Shown: positions 52,472 through 61,457 of the stretch, one piece after another
Position numbering within the stretch: the stretch's first letter is position 1
Layout of the letters: each line of letters opens with the position of its first letter
Origin: Alphaproteobacteria bacterium
GTDB lineage: Bacteria; Pseudomonadota; Alphaproteobacteria; CAAGCB01; CAG-977
Assembly (NCBI GenBank): GCA_017616015.1
Contig: JAFZYY010000024.1
Span: forward strand, 1 to 64,000
Length of the DNA: 64,000 bases
Direction: 5' to 3'
The notes under the pieces: generated by a model
Databases searched by the model: none
What the model saw: only the letters and a program-made list of their open reading frames with translations
What the model was told of the DNA's origin: nothing
Translations under genes and position numbers: made by a program

Positions 52472-53194
52472 TTAAACTGTTTGTGTTCCTTCTTCTGTTG
52501 AAGCCGGAACGATATCGCTTTTGCTGTGAACGGCCAGAATGCTATTCATATCTGTGGCGACGTTACCCATGCCGATGGCGACGCTGTCGCCGTCATAGGC
52601 CACGCCGGTGACTTTTCCGAAGACGGTTGTTTGCACTTCGACGGCCGATCCCGTGGAATCCAAAGCCGTTACGACCAAACTGTAAGCCCCGTCGTTCAGT
52701 TGATTTCCATAATTGTCTTTGCCGTCCCATACCATTTCGTGGCGGCCGGCCGACTGTTCGACACCAGTGAAGGTTTTAACGAAGCTTCCGGAAGCGTCTT
52801 TGATTGCGACGACGCAGGACGAAGCGTCCGATCCCAAAACATAGGAAAACTTTGCATTGCCGTCCTGCAAAGGCAGTCCGTTGCCCAACGCCTGCACGTA
52901 CTGATCCATGTAGCTGATCGCCTGTGTCGCCACGGCATTGACGTTTTGAGCTACGATTGTTTCCAGATAGGTGTTGCTTTGAATGCTTTGTTCGACCTGG
53001 GCGTACTGAACCAACTGGTTGGTGTATTCGCTTGTGTCCATGGGATCCAGAGGGTCCTGGTATTTCAGCTGCTGTGTCAGAAGGAAAAGAAAAGCTTCCA
53101 TATCATCGAAAAGTTTTGTTTTCGATGTGGCCGAATCTTTTCCGGAGCTGACGGCATTACCCAAAACGTCTATTCCGCTTACCGATGTAGTCAT
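52472..53194 (-). CDS. flgD: Flagellar hook assembly scaffold FlgD
   Basis: A 240-residue hook-cap protein. The conserved N-terminal segment KLFDDMEAFLFLLTQQLKYQDPLDPMD is followed by TSEYTNQLVQYAQVEQSIQ, and the C-terminal FlgD Ig-like region ends with a PxDxxY-free beta domain (MVWDGKDNYGNQLNDGAYSL). It caps the growing hook while FlgE is added. GGAGG precedes the ATG; fliK is just upstream and flgE downstream. Confidence 0.95.
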   Translation of the reverse strand: MTTSVSGIDVLGNAVSSGKDSATSKTKLFDDMEAFLFLLTQQLKYQDPLDPMDTSEYTNQLVQYAQVEQSIQSNTYLETIVAQNVNAVATQAISYMDQYVQALGNGLPLQDGNAKFSYVLGSDASSCVVAIKDASGSFVKTFTGVEQSAGRHEMVWDGKDNYGNQLNDGAYSLVVTALDSTGSAVEVQTTVFGKVTGVAYDGDSVAIGMGNVATDMNSILAVHSKSDIVPASTEEGTQTV

Positions 53195-53207
53195 GACGTT
53201 TCCTCCC

Positions 53208-55151
53208 TTATACTCTGATATTCAGAGCGTAACGCCCTGAAATGCTTAATGTGTTGGCAGACAGAACGGAATCTGTTTCCGAGACTTCTTCTTCGGAATT
53301 AACGAAGGAATCTGTGTGTTTGTGTGTATGGTGCTGATCTTCGTTAAAGCGTTCTCCCCGATAATTGAAGCTGAACGCTTGATCATTCAGATCAAATCCG
53401 CTGTCTGCCAAAGCCTGTTTCAACGCTGTCAAATCGGAGCGCAACAAGTCGAGCGTTTCTGCCCGCGCCGTGCTTAAAACGGCTTTCATTGTGCCGTCTT
53501 TGCCGATTTCCAGATGAATCTTGATTGTGCCCAATTCTTTGGGTTTTAAAACGATGTCGATCTTGTCCAGACCGTCTTTAAGAGCTTTTTTGATGTTGAT
53601 CTTGATTTGATCAACCAATTCGTTTACCGGAACACTTCTTTGAACGGGAACGTTGCCGGAAACGGCTTTTCCTTTCAGTTCGTGACCTACGGACAAAGCT
53701 GCGACGGGTGTTTGCGAAACGGAAGGCGTGCCGATTTCGGCAATTTGTCCTTCACCCTGTGGTGCTACGGAATCGGTCGGCAAAGATTTGCCCTGAACGG
53801 GCAGAGCCGCCAGACCGTTCGGCTGATCCGCCGGTTTCGTTTCTTCCTGAGCGGAAGAACGCGAATGATCCGTCTTGCCGGATTGAAGCGTTAATTCTTT
53901 TGCCGGAACGGGAACTTTCGGAGCTTCTTTTTCTTCCGTTATCGGTTCCGCTGTTTCTGTGTCGGTTTCTTTTGTTTTTTCGGCAACAGAAGAACGTTTG
54001 GAAACGACATGCGGCAAAGCGGCTTCCTGAACGACGGGCGCCTGCGTTTCAACCGTGATCGCGATGTTTGTCTGCGCGGGCAGGTCGTGCGCCAGCTGTT
54101 CGGCTTGTCTGTGTGCCTGATGAGAAGAATAATCCCCGTCAAAAGATTGAATTTCCTGACCGGTTGTCGTGTCTGCCGAAACAGGACGGAACGCGGCTGT
54201 CTTTTCCGGAGCGGCTTTTGTCCGGATCGGAGCCTTTTCGGCCGTTTCATGAACGGCGTGTTTGGCAGGCAGATCGGCCTGCATTTTTTCCGGCTGTTTG
54301 ATTTCTGTATTTGCCGCGCGTTCTTCCGGCTGTTTGTCCTGTTTTTGAACAAACGTTTCGGTCGGAGCAAAATCGAAGTTTTCCTGTTCTTCAGCCGGCG
54401 CTTCGGGGCGGATTTCAGCCTTTTGTTCCGGCTGTGCGATTTGCGGACTGACGGCCGGGGCTTCTTCTTCCTGCGGTAAAAAGACGGCGGATAAAGAATG
54501 TTCTTCCGGCATTTGTTCTTTAATCGTTGTCTGCGGCGTTTGCGGCAAAGGCGCGAGTGTTGCCTGAATGGCGGAATTGATTAAAATGTCGGCCGCGGTC
54601 AGTTCTTCCGTCGGAACAAAAGTCGTTTCCCGTTCTTCGACGGGAGAAGCCGAAGAGGAAAATGTTTTAAAATCGATAGAGGGCGCGGCGTTTTGCGTGT
54701 CTGTTTGTTCCTGTTGAACGGGAGCGGTTTCCTGCGCGGCGGCGATATTTTCCCGTGTGGGAATCTTTTGCCCGTTTTGTATCGGAGCAGCGGCGGCGGC
54801 TTTTTCTTCATCGAGTTTCCTTAATTTTTCGCTGGCTCTGGTGCGTTTGATGTGCAATTTGACGACTTTGACGTTTTCGCGGGACGCATGACCTCTTTTC
54901 AGATTCTTTAAAGAGGAGGCCGCGTCCGCCCGAGCACTGATCGTATTATATAAAATGTCGGCGTCTTTTTCGGTTTTGCCGGATCTGAGCTGATCCAATA
55001 CTTGCAGGAAAGCTTCGCCCGTCCGCAGAGAGTCCTGCGATTTTTCCGAAACCGCGGGAATGCTTCCCTGAGCCGCATCGGAAAACAGGTTTTCCGCGGC
55101 GGAGGTGTTCGGATTTGTGCTCATCAGCAAATTGAAAACCGATAAATCCAT
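53208..55151 (-). CDS. fliK: Flagellar hook-length control protein FliK
   Basis: A 647-residue secreted ruler protein. The first 500 residues are an extended Glu/Gln/Ala/Pro-rich region, longer than the usual FliK (about 400), which may suit the oversized hook. The C-terminal Flg_hook domain is canonical: LKPKELGTIKIHLEIGKDGT, then LDLLRSDLTALKQALADSGF, the part that triggers the export specificity switch at FlhB. It is first in an operon with flgD and flgE, 41 bp after a near-consensus sigma-54 promoter. Confidence 0.92.
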   Translation of the reverse strand: MDLSVFNLLMSTNPNTSAAENLFSDAAQGSIPAVSEKSQDSLRTGEAFLQVLDQLRSGKTEKDADILYNTISARADAASSLKNLKRGHASRENVKVVKLHIKRTRASEKLRKLDEEKAAAAAPIQNGQKIPTRENIAAAQETAPVQQEQTDTQNAAPSIDFKTFSSSASPVEERETTFVPTEELTAADILINSAIQATLAPLPQTPQTTIKEQMPEEHSLSAVFLPQEEEAPAVSPQIAQPEQKAEIRPEAPAEEQENFDFAPTETFVQKQDKQPEERAANTEIKQPEKMQADLPAKHAVHETAEKAPIRTKAAPEKTAAFRPVSADTTTGQEIQSFDGDYSSHQAHRQAEQLAHDLPAQTNIAITVETQAPVVQEAALPHVVSKRSSVAEKTKETDTETAEPITEEKEAPKVPVPAKELTLQSGKTDHSRSSAQEETKPADQPNGLAALPVQGKSLPTDSVAPQGEGQIAEIGTPSVSQTPVAALSVGHELKGKAVSGNVPVQRSVPVNELVDQIKINIKKALKDGLDKIDIVLKPKELGTIKIHLEIGKDGTMKAVLSTARAETLDLLRSDLTALKQALADSGFDLNDQAFSFNYRGERFNEDQHHTHKHTDSFVNSEEEVSETDSVLSANTLSISGRYALNIRV

Positions 55152-55191
55152 AACAGCATTCCTTGTTCAAAATTAAACTCGCTTTGATTGA

Positions 55192-55207
55192 TGCAATACG
55201 CGTGCCA
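55192..55207 (-). promoter_or_regulatory. Sigma-54 promoter of fliK-flgD-flgE
   Basis: On the minus strand TGGCAC (55207-55202), 5 bp, TTGCA (55196-55192), a perfect match to the -24/-12 consensus TGGCAC-N5-TTGCA. It lies 41 bp before fliK, and a FlbD-type activator is encoded at 42.9-44.2 kb. Confidence 0.88.
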
Positions 55208-55233
55208 AATTTTGAAAAGGAAACGGAGAGCAT

Positions 55234-55264
55234 AAAAAAAGCCCTCTTCGGAAAGAGGGCTTTT
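55234..55264. terminator. rpsD terminator (bidirectional stem)
   Basis: Perfect stem GCCCTCTT (55241-55248) / AAGAGGGC (55253-55260) with a CGGA loop. Seven A residues (55234-55240) give a U-tract for minus-strand rpsD, and TTTT follows on the plus strand. It insulates rpsD from the fliK operon. Confidence 0.88.
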
Positions 55265-55282
55265 GAAAAGAAAGATACCGGA

Positions 55283-55897
55283 TTAACGGGAGTAAAATTC
55301 GACGACCAAACTCGGTTCCATCTGAACGGGATACGGAACATCGGCCAGCTTGGGCACATGTAAGAAAGTTCCTTTTCCGGCTTTGTGATCGACTTCCATA
55401 TAAGCGGGAATGTCGCGTTCGGTTGAAGCTTCAGCTTCCAAAACGATCGCCAACTGACGGGATTTTTCACGAATGGAAATTTCGTCGCCTTCTTTAACCT
55501 GATAAGAAGGAATGTTGACGCGCTTTCCGTTCACCAGAATATGGCCGTGGTTGACAAACTGACGCGCGGCGAAAACGCTGGGAACAAATTTCATACGATA
55601 AACGATCGCGTCCAAACGACTTTCCAACAATCCGATCAGATGTTCGGACGTGTCGCCCGAACGACGAATGGCTTCCGCGTAATACTTGCGCAACTGCTTT
55701 TCGGAAACGTTGCCATAGTATCCTTTTAATTTCTGTTTAGCTAACAACTGCGTGCCGTAGTCGGTCGGTTTGCCTTTATGCTGGCCATGCTGACCGGGAC
55801 CGTATTCACGACGGTTGACGGGGCTTTTGGCTCTGCCCCACAGGTTGACGCCCAAACGGCGGTTGATTTTAAATTTAGCGGCTAAACGCTTAGACAT
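55283..55897 (-). CDS. rpsD: 30S ribosomal protein S4
   Basis: A 204-residue S4, full length. N-terminal [20 protein letters not shown] and [14 protein letters not shown], then the S4 RNA-binding domain [20 protein letters not shown] with [18 protein letters not shown]. The cysteines of zinc-type S4 are absent. It is a single-gene unit with its own promoter, a roughly 100-nt leader and terminator, rather than part of an alpha operon. Confidence 0.97.
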   Translation of the reverse strand: MSKRLAAKFKINRRLGVNLWGRAKSPVNRREYGPGQHGQHKGKPTDYGTQLLAKQKLKGYYGNVSEKQLRKYYAEAIRRSGDTSEHLIGLLESRLDAIVYRMKFVPSVFAARQFVNHGHILVNGKRVNIPSYQVKEGDEISIREKSRQLAIVLEAEASTERDIPAYMEVDHKAGKGTFLHVPKLADVPYPVQMEPSLVVEFYSR

Positions 55898-55939
55898 TTT
55901 ATAACTCCATTTTCTTTGTTGTTGTCCCGATAGTCTGCA

Positions 55940-56027
55940 CCCGCTTTTTCAGGGGCAGCGGGGCGGCAAGCCGTCCGCATTCTCGGAAATAGGGTTCGGA
56001 GTCTAGCAAAATAAAGCTTTTTGTCAA
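55940..56027 (-). promoter_or_regulatory. rpsD promoter and structured leader
   Basis: On the minus strand TTGACA (56027-56022), 16 bp, TAGACT (56005-56000), a good sigma-70 promoter. The leader that follows is GC-rich and carries hairpin CCCGCT / AGCGGG (55957-55962 with 55940-55945), a possible site for autogenous S4 control; the promoter is well supported, the control speculative. Confidence 0.65.
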
Positions 56028-56050
56028 CTGTTTTATACGATTCCGGTCGT

Positions 56051-56680
56051 TTATTTCTTTGCAGGATTTTTCAGCGCTTCGTTTTTCTTTTTCAGCATTT
56101 CGGTCAAAGCGGCGATATTTCCGCCGTTTTGCTGTAAAATAGCGGTATATTCGTTGCGGTAGCTCATCAGCATGCTGACGCCTTCAACGATCAGATCGGC
56201 CAGTTTTAAAGTCCCTTTCTTTTCAGAAATGCGCCAGATCATTTCAATGTCGTTTTCCGTGTCCGGCAGATTGATTTCCGATGTGACGTAAAAATCGCCG
56301 TTTTCGCTTCGACGGGAAGATTTGATTATAATGGCGTCTTTTGTCAGGGAACCGCCGGCATAACCGTTAAAACGATCCGTCCAGGTGTAGATGATATTGT
56401 CCGCCAAAGCGTCGGTGTAGGCTTTCAGCTGATCCGGATCGGCGGTTTTCGCGTAACGCCCTAAAGTAAAGCGGGCGTTTGTTTTGACATTAATGACTTT
56501 CATGAAAATTTTACGAAAAATTTCCTGCTTTTTTTGTAAAGTTAATTTGGGCTGAACGACGTTTGTTATAATATCGTCCGCCAAACTCCGCGCGAACTTT
56601 TCGGCGTCAACGGCTTCCATGGCAACGGCGGGAAAAGCAAAAAATATAAAATATAAAAAAGTAAAAATTCGTTTTTTCAT
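56051..56680 (-). CDS. mlaC: MlaC-like periplasmic phospholipid-binding protein
   Basis: A 209-residue protein with a Sec signal peptide (MKKRIFTFLYFIFFAFPAVA). The mature part matches the Ttg2D/MlaC family: IFRKIFMKVINVKTNARFTL, FTLGRYAKTADPDQLKAYTD and KLADLIVEGVSMLMSYRNEY. MlaC shuttles phospholipid between the outer-membrane MlaA complex and the inner-membrane MlaFEDB transporter. mlaA lies 10 bp upstream on the same strand; mlaFEDB genes are not in the window. The ATG at 56680 has AGAGG upstream. Confidence 0.9.
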   Translation of the reverse strand: MKKRIFTFLYFIFFAFPAVAMEAVDAEKFARSLADDIITNVVQPKLTLQKKQEIFRKIFMKVINVKTNARFTLGRYAKTADPDQLKAYTDALADNIIYTWTDRFNGYAGGSLTKDAIIIKSSRRSENGDFYVTSEINLPDTENDIEMIWRISEKKGTLKLADLIVEGVSMLMSYRNEYTAILQQNGGNIAALTEMLKKKNEALKNPAKK

Positions 56681-56690
56681 GACAAACCTC

Positions 56691-57485
56691 TTATTCGTCG
56701 GCATCGTCTTCTTCATCTAAAGAAAACTCATAGCTGTTTTCTTTATCTGAAGACTGAACCCCTTTGGCGCGTTCGATCGTCTTTTTGCGATGCTGCTGAT
56801 ACATTGAACGCATGAAGGCATAAAAATCAAGCGCGGATTTTTTTCCTTCGTCCAATAAATCAATGCTGTTTTCATAAGTGGCAATGGCGCTGACGCCGTC
56901 AGCCGTCCAAAAACTCCACTTGACGTCCTGATTGTTGTTATTTCTGGCAACATAATAAAACGGATCCAGGAAAACGTCCGCGGCAATACCGGCCGTGTCC
57001 CGGACGTTGGACGGTCCCAGAAACGGCAGGACAAGGTAAGGGCCGGACGGTATATTCCATACGGCCATGGTCGTTCCGAATCCCTGCGAGTTTGAAGGTA
57101 GCCCCATTCTTCCGGCGACATCATAGACGCCGAAAAAACCTAAAGTGGAGTTGATGACAAATCGCGATAAATCTATTCCCGCGTTTTTTAAATTGAACTG
57201 CAAAACATCGTTAATGACGGTGAGCGGTGTTTTCAGATTGCCCAGAAAAGTTCTGACTTTTAATCGGAAGCCGTCGGTCGTGACGGCGCGGTAGCCTTTG
57301 GCGATCGGGCGCAGGGCGTACTTATCGGCCGCCATGTTGAAAGCGAAAATTTTACGGTTCATTGGTTCCAACGGATCGTTTGTTTCACGATAAGCGGCGG
57401 CTTCGGACGGATCCGTCGGGACGGAGGCGCAACCGAAGGTTAAAAAAAGACAAGAAAGAATCAGTAAAATTCTTATTTTTTTCAT
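56691..57485 (-). CDS. mlaA: Outer-membrane lipoprotein MlaA (VacJ)
   Basis: A 264-residue lipoprotein: signal peptide with lipobox LTFGC (Cys19). Family features include RETNDPLEPMNRKIFAFNMA, FVINSTLGFFGVYDVAGRMG, NSQGFGTTMAVWNIPSGPYL and VLPFLGPSNVRDTAG. MlaA removes mislocalised phospholipid from the outer leaflet of the outer membrane. The C-terminal 30 residues are acidic and variable. Followed directly by mlaC. Confidence 0.94.
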   Translation of the reverse strand: MKKIRILLILSCLFLTFGCASVPTDPSEAAAYRETNDPLEPMNRKIFAFNMAADKYALRPIAKGYRAVTTDGFRLKVRTFLGNLKTPLTVINDVLQFNLKNAGIDLSRFVINSTLGFFGVYDVAGRMGLPSNSQGFGTTMAVWNIPSGPYLVLPFLGPSNVRDTAGIAADVFLDPFYYVARNNNNQDVKWSFWTADGVSAIATYENSIDLLDEGKKSALDFYAFMRSMYQQHRKKTIERAKGVQSSDKENSYEFSLDEEDDADE

Positions 57486-57607
57486 AGAGGCAGATTAACG
57501 CGCCCGGAAAAATCAGACAAGTTTTTTTACATAGTCAATCTGTTTTTACTGTTTGGTAAAAAGTATTGCGATAAACTGAAGCACCTTGAAGAAAACGGAA
57601 ATTAAAA

Positions 57608-58489
57608 ATGGATAAAGACGACAAAAAAGAAGATATTCTCGACAAGCGTATGGTAGAGACGCTTTTCGGACCGGTGGAAGAAAGCGATACGCCGGATTAT
57701 CAGGAAATAATACAGGAAGAAATGCCTCATTATCTGTTCGGCGGTCAATATGATCGTCAGCAGGTCGATTTGCCGTTGGTTCAGGTGCCGCATTACCGTC
57801 CGAAAATCATTGCGCAGGATAATATTCCGTATCTTATTCCTTTTTTGGACGAGCTGGCGTTGTTTGAAAAACGCTGGGGATTTGAAAAAAAATCGGGCGA
57901 TCGGGAAGGTTGGTGCCATTGGGTTAAAGCGCAGGCCGTTCCCGTTTTGGAAAAATTAACAGAACTGTGCGGTTCGTGCCAGCTGTTGCAGCCGCGGGCT
58001 TTGTATTCATATTTCTTCTGTGCCGCGCGGGATAACACATTGTGCTTATACAAAAAAGACCGGAAAGAAATTTTTTTGGAAATAGAATTACCCCGTTTGA
58101 AAAACGGCGTATGCCTGACGGATAAAGTTGCCGCGGCAGGATCCGGTTCTTTTGATACGATTGCTGCCGTTGCCGTGAATATGGGGCGCAATGTTACCGA
58201 AATAGCTAAAAGTTGGAGAAATGCGGGTAAAAATGTCGACTACGGTTATCTGCAGGGATTCGCGTTGGAAATGCTGAACGCCATGACGCAGTACACGGCT
58301 TCGGTCATCGCAACGGAAGGCTGCTGTCTGGGAGACGTATTTTCTTTGGGGAGCGCCAAAGAAGGAGAGGCAAAAGTTCAGGCGGCTCTGATTGAAATGC
58401 TGGACGCTTCTTTGATAGACATCGCGTTCAACAAAAATTATCTGATGATGCCGGAATATTCTTCTTTAGCGTTGGTGTTTCCCCGCTGA
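57608..58489 (+). CDS. Stand-alone methionine synthase reactivation domain protein
   Basis: A 293-residue protein matching the C-terminal B12-dependent methionine synthase activation domain without the rest of MetH. Recognisable pieces are the linker LFEKRWGFEKKSG, the strand LQPRALYSYFFCAARDNTLC, FDTIAAVAVNMGRNVTEIAK, the helix YGYLQGFALEMLNAMTQY, and the end NKNYLMMPEYSSLALVF. In full MetH this domain binds SAM and re-methylates oxidised cobalamin. Split versions exist, for example Thermotoga TM0269. The Arg-rich SAM motif is not obvious here. Its partner catalytic MetH is not in the window. Confidence 0.8.
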   Translation: MDKDDKKEDILDKRMVETLFGPVEESDTPDYQEIIQEEMPHYLFGGQYDRQQVDLPLVQVPHYRPKIIAQDNIPYLIPFLDELALFEKRWGFEKKSGDREGWCHWVKAQAVPVLEKLTELCGSCQLLQPRALYSYFFCAARDNTLCLYKKDRKEIFLEIELPRLKNGVCLTDKVAAAGSGSFDTIAAVAVNMGRNVTEIAKSWRNAGKNVDYGYLQGFALEMLNAMTQYTASVIATEGCCLGDVFSLGSAKEGEAKVQAALIEMLDASLIDIAFNKNYLMMPEYSSLALVFPR

Positions 58490-58495
58490 TTCGAA

Positions 58496-59068
58496 TCAGG
58501 CTTTTCTTTCGTAAGCTTCGATTTCTTTGTCTATTGTCGGCAAAATGTCTTCTATCTTGTCAACGTATGTGATTAAACGGGCGTGTTCGGGACGCACATA
58601 GCCTTCGCCGATCAGAGCGTCGATGGTTTTTTTGAACGGTTCCCAGAATCCGTTGGCATTATACATGATGATCGGTTTGTGGTGTTCTTCCAGCTGCTTC
58701 AGCGTCATGACTTCAAATACTTCGTCCAACGTGCCGATTCCTCCCGGCAGGACACAAAACGCTTCGGAAGCTTCGAGCATGGCGTCTTTGCGGGTATGCA
58801 GAGAGGGAAATATTTTTAATTCGGTCAGTTTAAAAAGCTGATCTTCACGTTCCTGCAGAAAAGTATTGATAATGCCAGTGACGTGTCCTCCGGCTTCCAG
58901 AGCGCCTTTTGCCACGGCTCCCATCATGCCGACATGACCGGCGCCATAAACCAGACGAATGTTGTTTTGCGCTAAAATCCGGCCTAATTTTTCGGCGTCT
59001 TTGACATAATCCGGATTTTTACCGTCGGCGGATCCGCAGAAAACGCCCAAAGATTTTATTCTGAACAT
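58496..59068 (-). CDS. LOG-family (TIGR00730) nucleotide monophosphate phosphoribohydrolase-like protein
   Basis: A 190-residue Rossmann-fold protein of the LOG family, often mislabelled lysine decarboxylase. The signature PGGIGTLDEVFEVMTLKQL and upstream R98-type residue (LHTRKDAMLE) are intact, as is the N-terminal VFCGSADGKNPDY. Members release cytokinin-like bases or hydrolyse purine nucleotide 5'-monophosphates at the N-glycosidic bond. The ATG at 59068 gives the usual length. It is divergent from an exported protein gene across 79 bp. Confidence 0.9.
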   Translation of the reverse strand: MFRIKSLGVFCGSADGKNPDYVKDAEKLGRILAQNNIRLVYGAGHVGMMGAVAKGALEAGGHVTGIINTFLQEREDQLFKLTELKIFPSLHTRKDAMLEASEAFCVLPGGIGTLDEVFEVMTLKQLEEHHKPIIMYNANGFWEPFKKTIDALIGEGYVRPEHARLITYVDKIEDILPTIDKEIEAYERKA

Positions 59069-59147
59069 TTTTTTATCCCGTTTAAGAAAAAGTAACAATA
59101 TGGCAATATGATAAAGCAGGTTTATTAAGCATTTCTTACAGGTCAAA

Positions 59148-60218
59148 ATGAAACGAATTTTGTTTTTTATTTTCGGAGCGGCGCTTTTATCCTCGGGACA
59201 ACAAGCGACGGCGCAGACATGGGACGATTTGTTCGATGAGGAAGATTTAAAGTCTTCCGACATTTATAAAGCTCAGAAAGAAATGAGCGAACAAAAGAAA
59301 TCGTCGACGGCTTCGTCTAAAAAATCCGAGCAGGCACCTGTGAAATCAGCGGATTCTCAGGAGGTTAAGACGTCCAAAGCTTCAACGGAGGAAAAAAACG
59401 AAGCTCCGTCCGGTAAATCCGCACCCAAAACGTTTTCTTTGTTCTCGGCTCCTCAGGCCATTCAGGCGCCGGCGGATTTGCCGGAGCTGGGCACGGGGGC
59501 TTCGAATGGTTTGCCCGAGTTGGGGAAAAGCGCTAAAAAACGGCACAGCGATTCGCTTTCCCTGTTTGAAATGAGAACCAGAAAATCAAGTTTTTCCGAT
59601 ACAAATGTGCTGAAATTTGATATTGCCGGCGTCAAGCTGAGAATGACACCGGAAGAAGTGGTTCAAAGCGCTCAGGAAAGCGGCTTTTCCATTAAGTTTA
59701 AAGATTGGAAAATTCCCGATCCGGACGAATGGAAATACCATCGTCAATGCCTGCAGCAGATGTTTTTTACGCATAACAGTAAAAAACAATGCATTCAGGA
59801 CGCCGCCAGATACAATGAAAAAGAGTATATCAGCCGTCTTGTTTTTGAAAACAAAGACCTTAAAGAAACGCTCAGCGTCGAATTTACAAGCAGAGCCACG
59901 GATAATCAGTCGTATCGCATTCATTACATCAATAAAGGCAACCATTCCTTAGGAACAACGGAAGAAGCCAGATATTTTAAAAAGAAACGCCGGCGGGATT
60001 TCTTTGAAGCATTAATCAAAAAATACGGCCCGCCCGATGACGAACAGTCGTTGCTGTGGGGCATGTCGGGTTTGAACGCAACGCTTCAGGCCGAAATATC
60101 TAATACGTTTCTGGATATTTCGTTGGTTATGGAAGATTCTTTGATGAGAGAGAAAGACTATCAGAAAATAGCCGTTCAGGACGCCGAAGCGAACGTTTTG
60201 GAAAACTTCAGTTTTTAA
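59148..60218 (+). CDS. Exported hypothetical protein with Ser/Lys-rich linker
   Basis: A 356-residue protein with signal peptide MKRILFFIFGAALLSS ending in an ATAQ-type cleavage site. Residues about 30-130 are a low-complexity Ser/Lys/Ala/Glu linker; about 150-340 form a folded domain (FDIAGVKLRMTPEEVVQSAQ, then YGPPDDEQSLLWG) with two cysteines (CLQQ and KKQC) that could form a disulfide. I do not recognise the family. It overlaps the convergent lipoprotein gene by 4 bp. Confidence 0.75.
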   Translation: MKRILFFIFGAALLSSGQQATAQTWDDLFDEEDLKSSDIYKAQKEMSEQKKSSTASSKKSEQAPVKSADSQEVKTSKASTEEKNEAPSGKSAPKTFSLFSAPQAIQAPADLPELGTGASNGLPELGKSAKKRHSDSLSLFEMRTRKSSFSDTNVLKFDIAGVKLRMTPEEVVQSAQESGFSIKFKDWKIPDPDEWKYHRQCLQQMFFTHNSKKQCIQDAARYNEKEYISRLVFENKDLKETLSVEFTSRATDNQSYRIHYINKGNHSLGTTEEARYFKKKRRRDFFEALIKKYGPPDDEQSLLWGMSGLNATLQAEISNTFLDISLVMEDSLMREKDYQKIAVQDAEANVLENFSF

Positions 60219-60760
60219 TATACGCCTAATTTAATATCGCCTTCACCCAAAAGAACGGTTTTCTGCTTGTCAAAAGACCCCGTCCTTTTGACCGCTTTGA
60301 TCGTTACGGAATAGAGATGTTTCTTTTCAATGCAGGGCGGCGTGTACGGATAAGGTCTTGCTTTCCTTACGCGGCTTGATTTTTCTTTAAAGGCAAAACC
60401 CGGCAGTTCGTTCGTTTCCCCCGGAACCGGCAATAAAACAGCCGAAGGTTCGCCGTTGTGATAGAATCCGACGGAACCCAATCCCCCGTTTTCGGATAAA
60501 GCCGGATTGTCCAAGTCATTGATTTCCATAATCAATAAATTTGTTCTTTCCGGAATGCCTTTAACAATCAATGTCGGCGTGTTGCCTTTTCCTCCGTCCG
60601 CCCGGCACGCCTGATGCGGAGGGATAATCTTTCCGTTCCAGTCCGTCGGTTCCATAAATTTTACGGATAAAGAAGAAACGCTGACGTTTTCGTCATCGTC
60701 ATACGTCGCGCAACCGCTTAAAAGAACCAGAGGCAAAAAGTATAAAAACAGTTTTTTCAT
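60215..60760 (-). CDS. Lipoprotein, possibly PEBP-like
   Basis: A 181-residue lipoprotein with signal peptide and lipobox LLSGC (Cys17). The mature part (FMEPTDWNGKIIPPHQACRA, TPTLIVKGIPERTNLLIMEI and GLGSVGFYHNG) recalls phosphatidylethanolamine-binding (YbhB-like) proteins, but the catalytic-pocket residues are not all clear. The two internal cysteines may pair. It is convergent with the exported protein and divergent from comF. Confidence 0.65.
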   Translation of the reverse strand: MKKLFLYFLPLVLLSGCATYDDDENVSVSSLSVKFMEPTDWNGKIIPPHQACRADGGKGNTPTLIVKGIPERTNLLIMEINDLDNPALSENGGLGSVGFYHNGEPSAVLLPVPGETNELPGFAFKEKSSRVRKARPYPYTPPCIEKKHLYSVTIKAVKRTGSFDKQKTVLLGEGDIKLGVY

Positions 60761-60833
60761 TTGTTTTTTTCCGCTAATTTGAATGCAAGGTATTTTTATT
60801 TATATCATATTTTTGTTTATTGGATAGATTTTT

Positions 60834-61457
60834 ATGCTTTCGGATATGTTTTTAAACGCTCTTTTTCCTCCGGTTTGTCCGATCTGCCAAAACAGAACGG
60901 AATCCGCCGGCGCTTTATGTCCGGAATGTTTTTCTCAGTTGCGGTTTGTCGGAGACAATCTTGCGGATCGGGCGGCGGCCGTTGTTTATGACGAAGTCAG
61001 CCGCCGTTTGGTTTTGTCTTTGAAATACGGAGATCGGCTCGATTTGGTTCCGTTACTGGCGCGATTAATGCATAACGCCGGCGGGGAAGTTCTGAAAAAC
61101 GCGGATCTGTTGACGGGCGTGCCGCTACATTGGAAAAGAATGCTGTCCAGAAAATACAATCAGTCTGTCGTTTTGGCAGCGGAAATTTCGAAGCAGTCAG
61201 GTATTCCGTTGAATCCGGAGCTGTTGAAAAGAATAAAATCGACGCCGAAGCAGGGATCGCGAAAAGAAAGATTCAAAAACGTCAGCAAAGCTTTTGTTCT
61301 TAATCCGGAAAGCAATATTCGGGGAAAGACTGTCGTTTTAATCGACGATGTCGTCACGACCGGCGCGACGGCCGAAGCGTGTGCGTCCGTTCTGCTTAAA
61401 GGCGGCGCAAAAGAAGTTCGGCTGTTGACGTTTGCCCGGGCGCAAAAAGAAAATTAA
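60834..61457 (+). CDS. comF: ComF-family phosphoribosyltransferase-like protein
   Basis: A 207-residue ComF/GntX homologue. The N-terminal zinc site has CPICQ and CPEC pairs (residues 15-40), followed by a phosphoribosyltransferase fold with ADLLTGVPLHWKRMLSRKYN and the PRPP motif VVLIDDVVTTGAT near 165-177. ComF is linked to DNA uptake in competent bacteria, but homologues are found widely, so competence is not implied. Its stop overlaps the convergent cupin gene by 4 bp. Confidence 0.93.
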   Translation: MLSDMFLNALFPPVCPICQNRTESAGALCPECFSQLRFVGDNLADRAAAVVYDEVSRRLVLSLKYGDRLDLVPLLARLMHNAGGEVLKNADLLTGVPLHWKRMLSRKYNQSVVLAAEISKQSGIPLNPELLKRIKSTPKQGSRKERFKNVSKAFVLNPESNIRGKTVVLIDDVVTTGATAEACASVLLKGGAKEVRLLTFARAQKEN

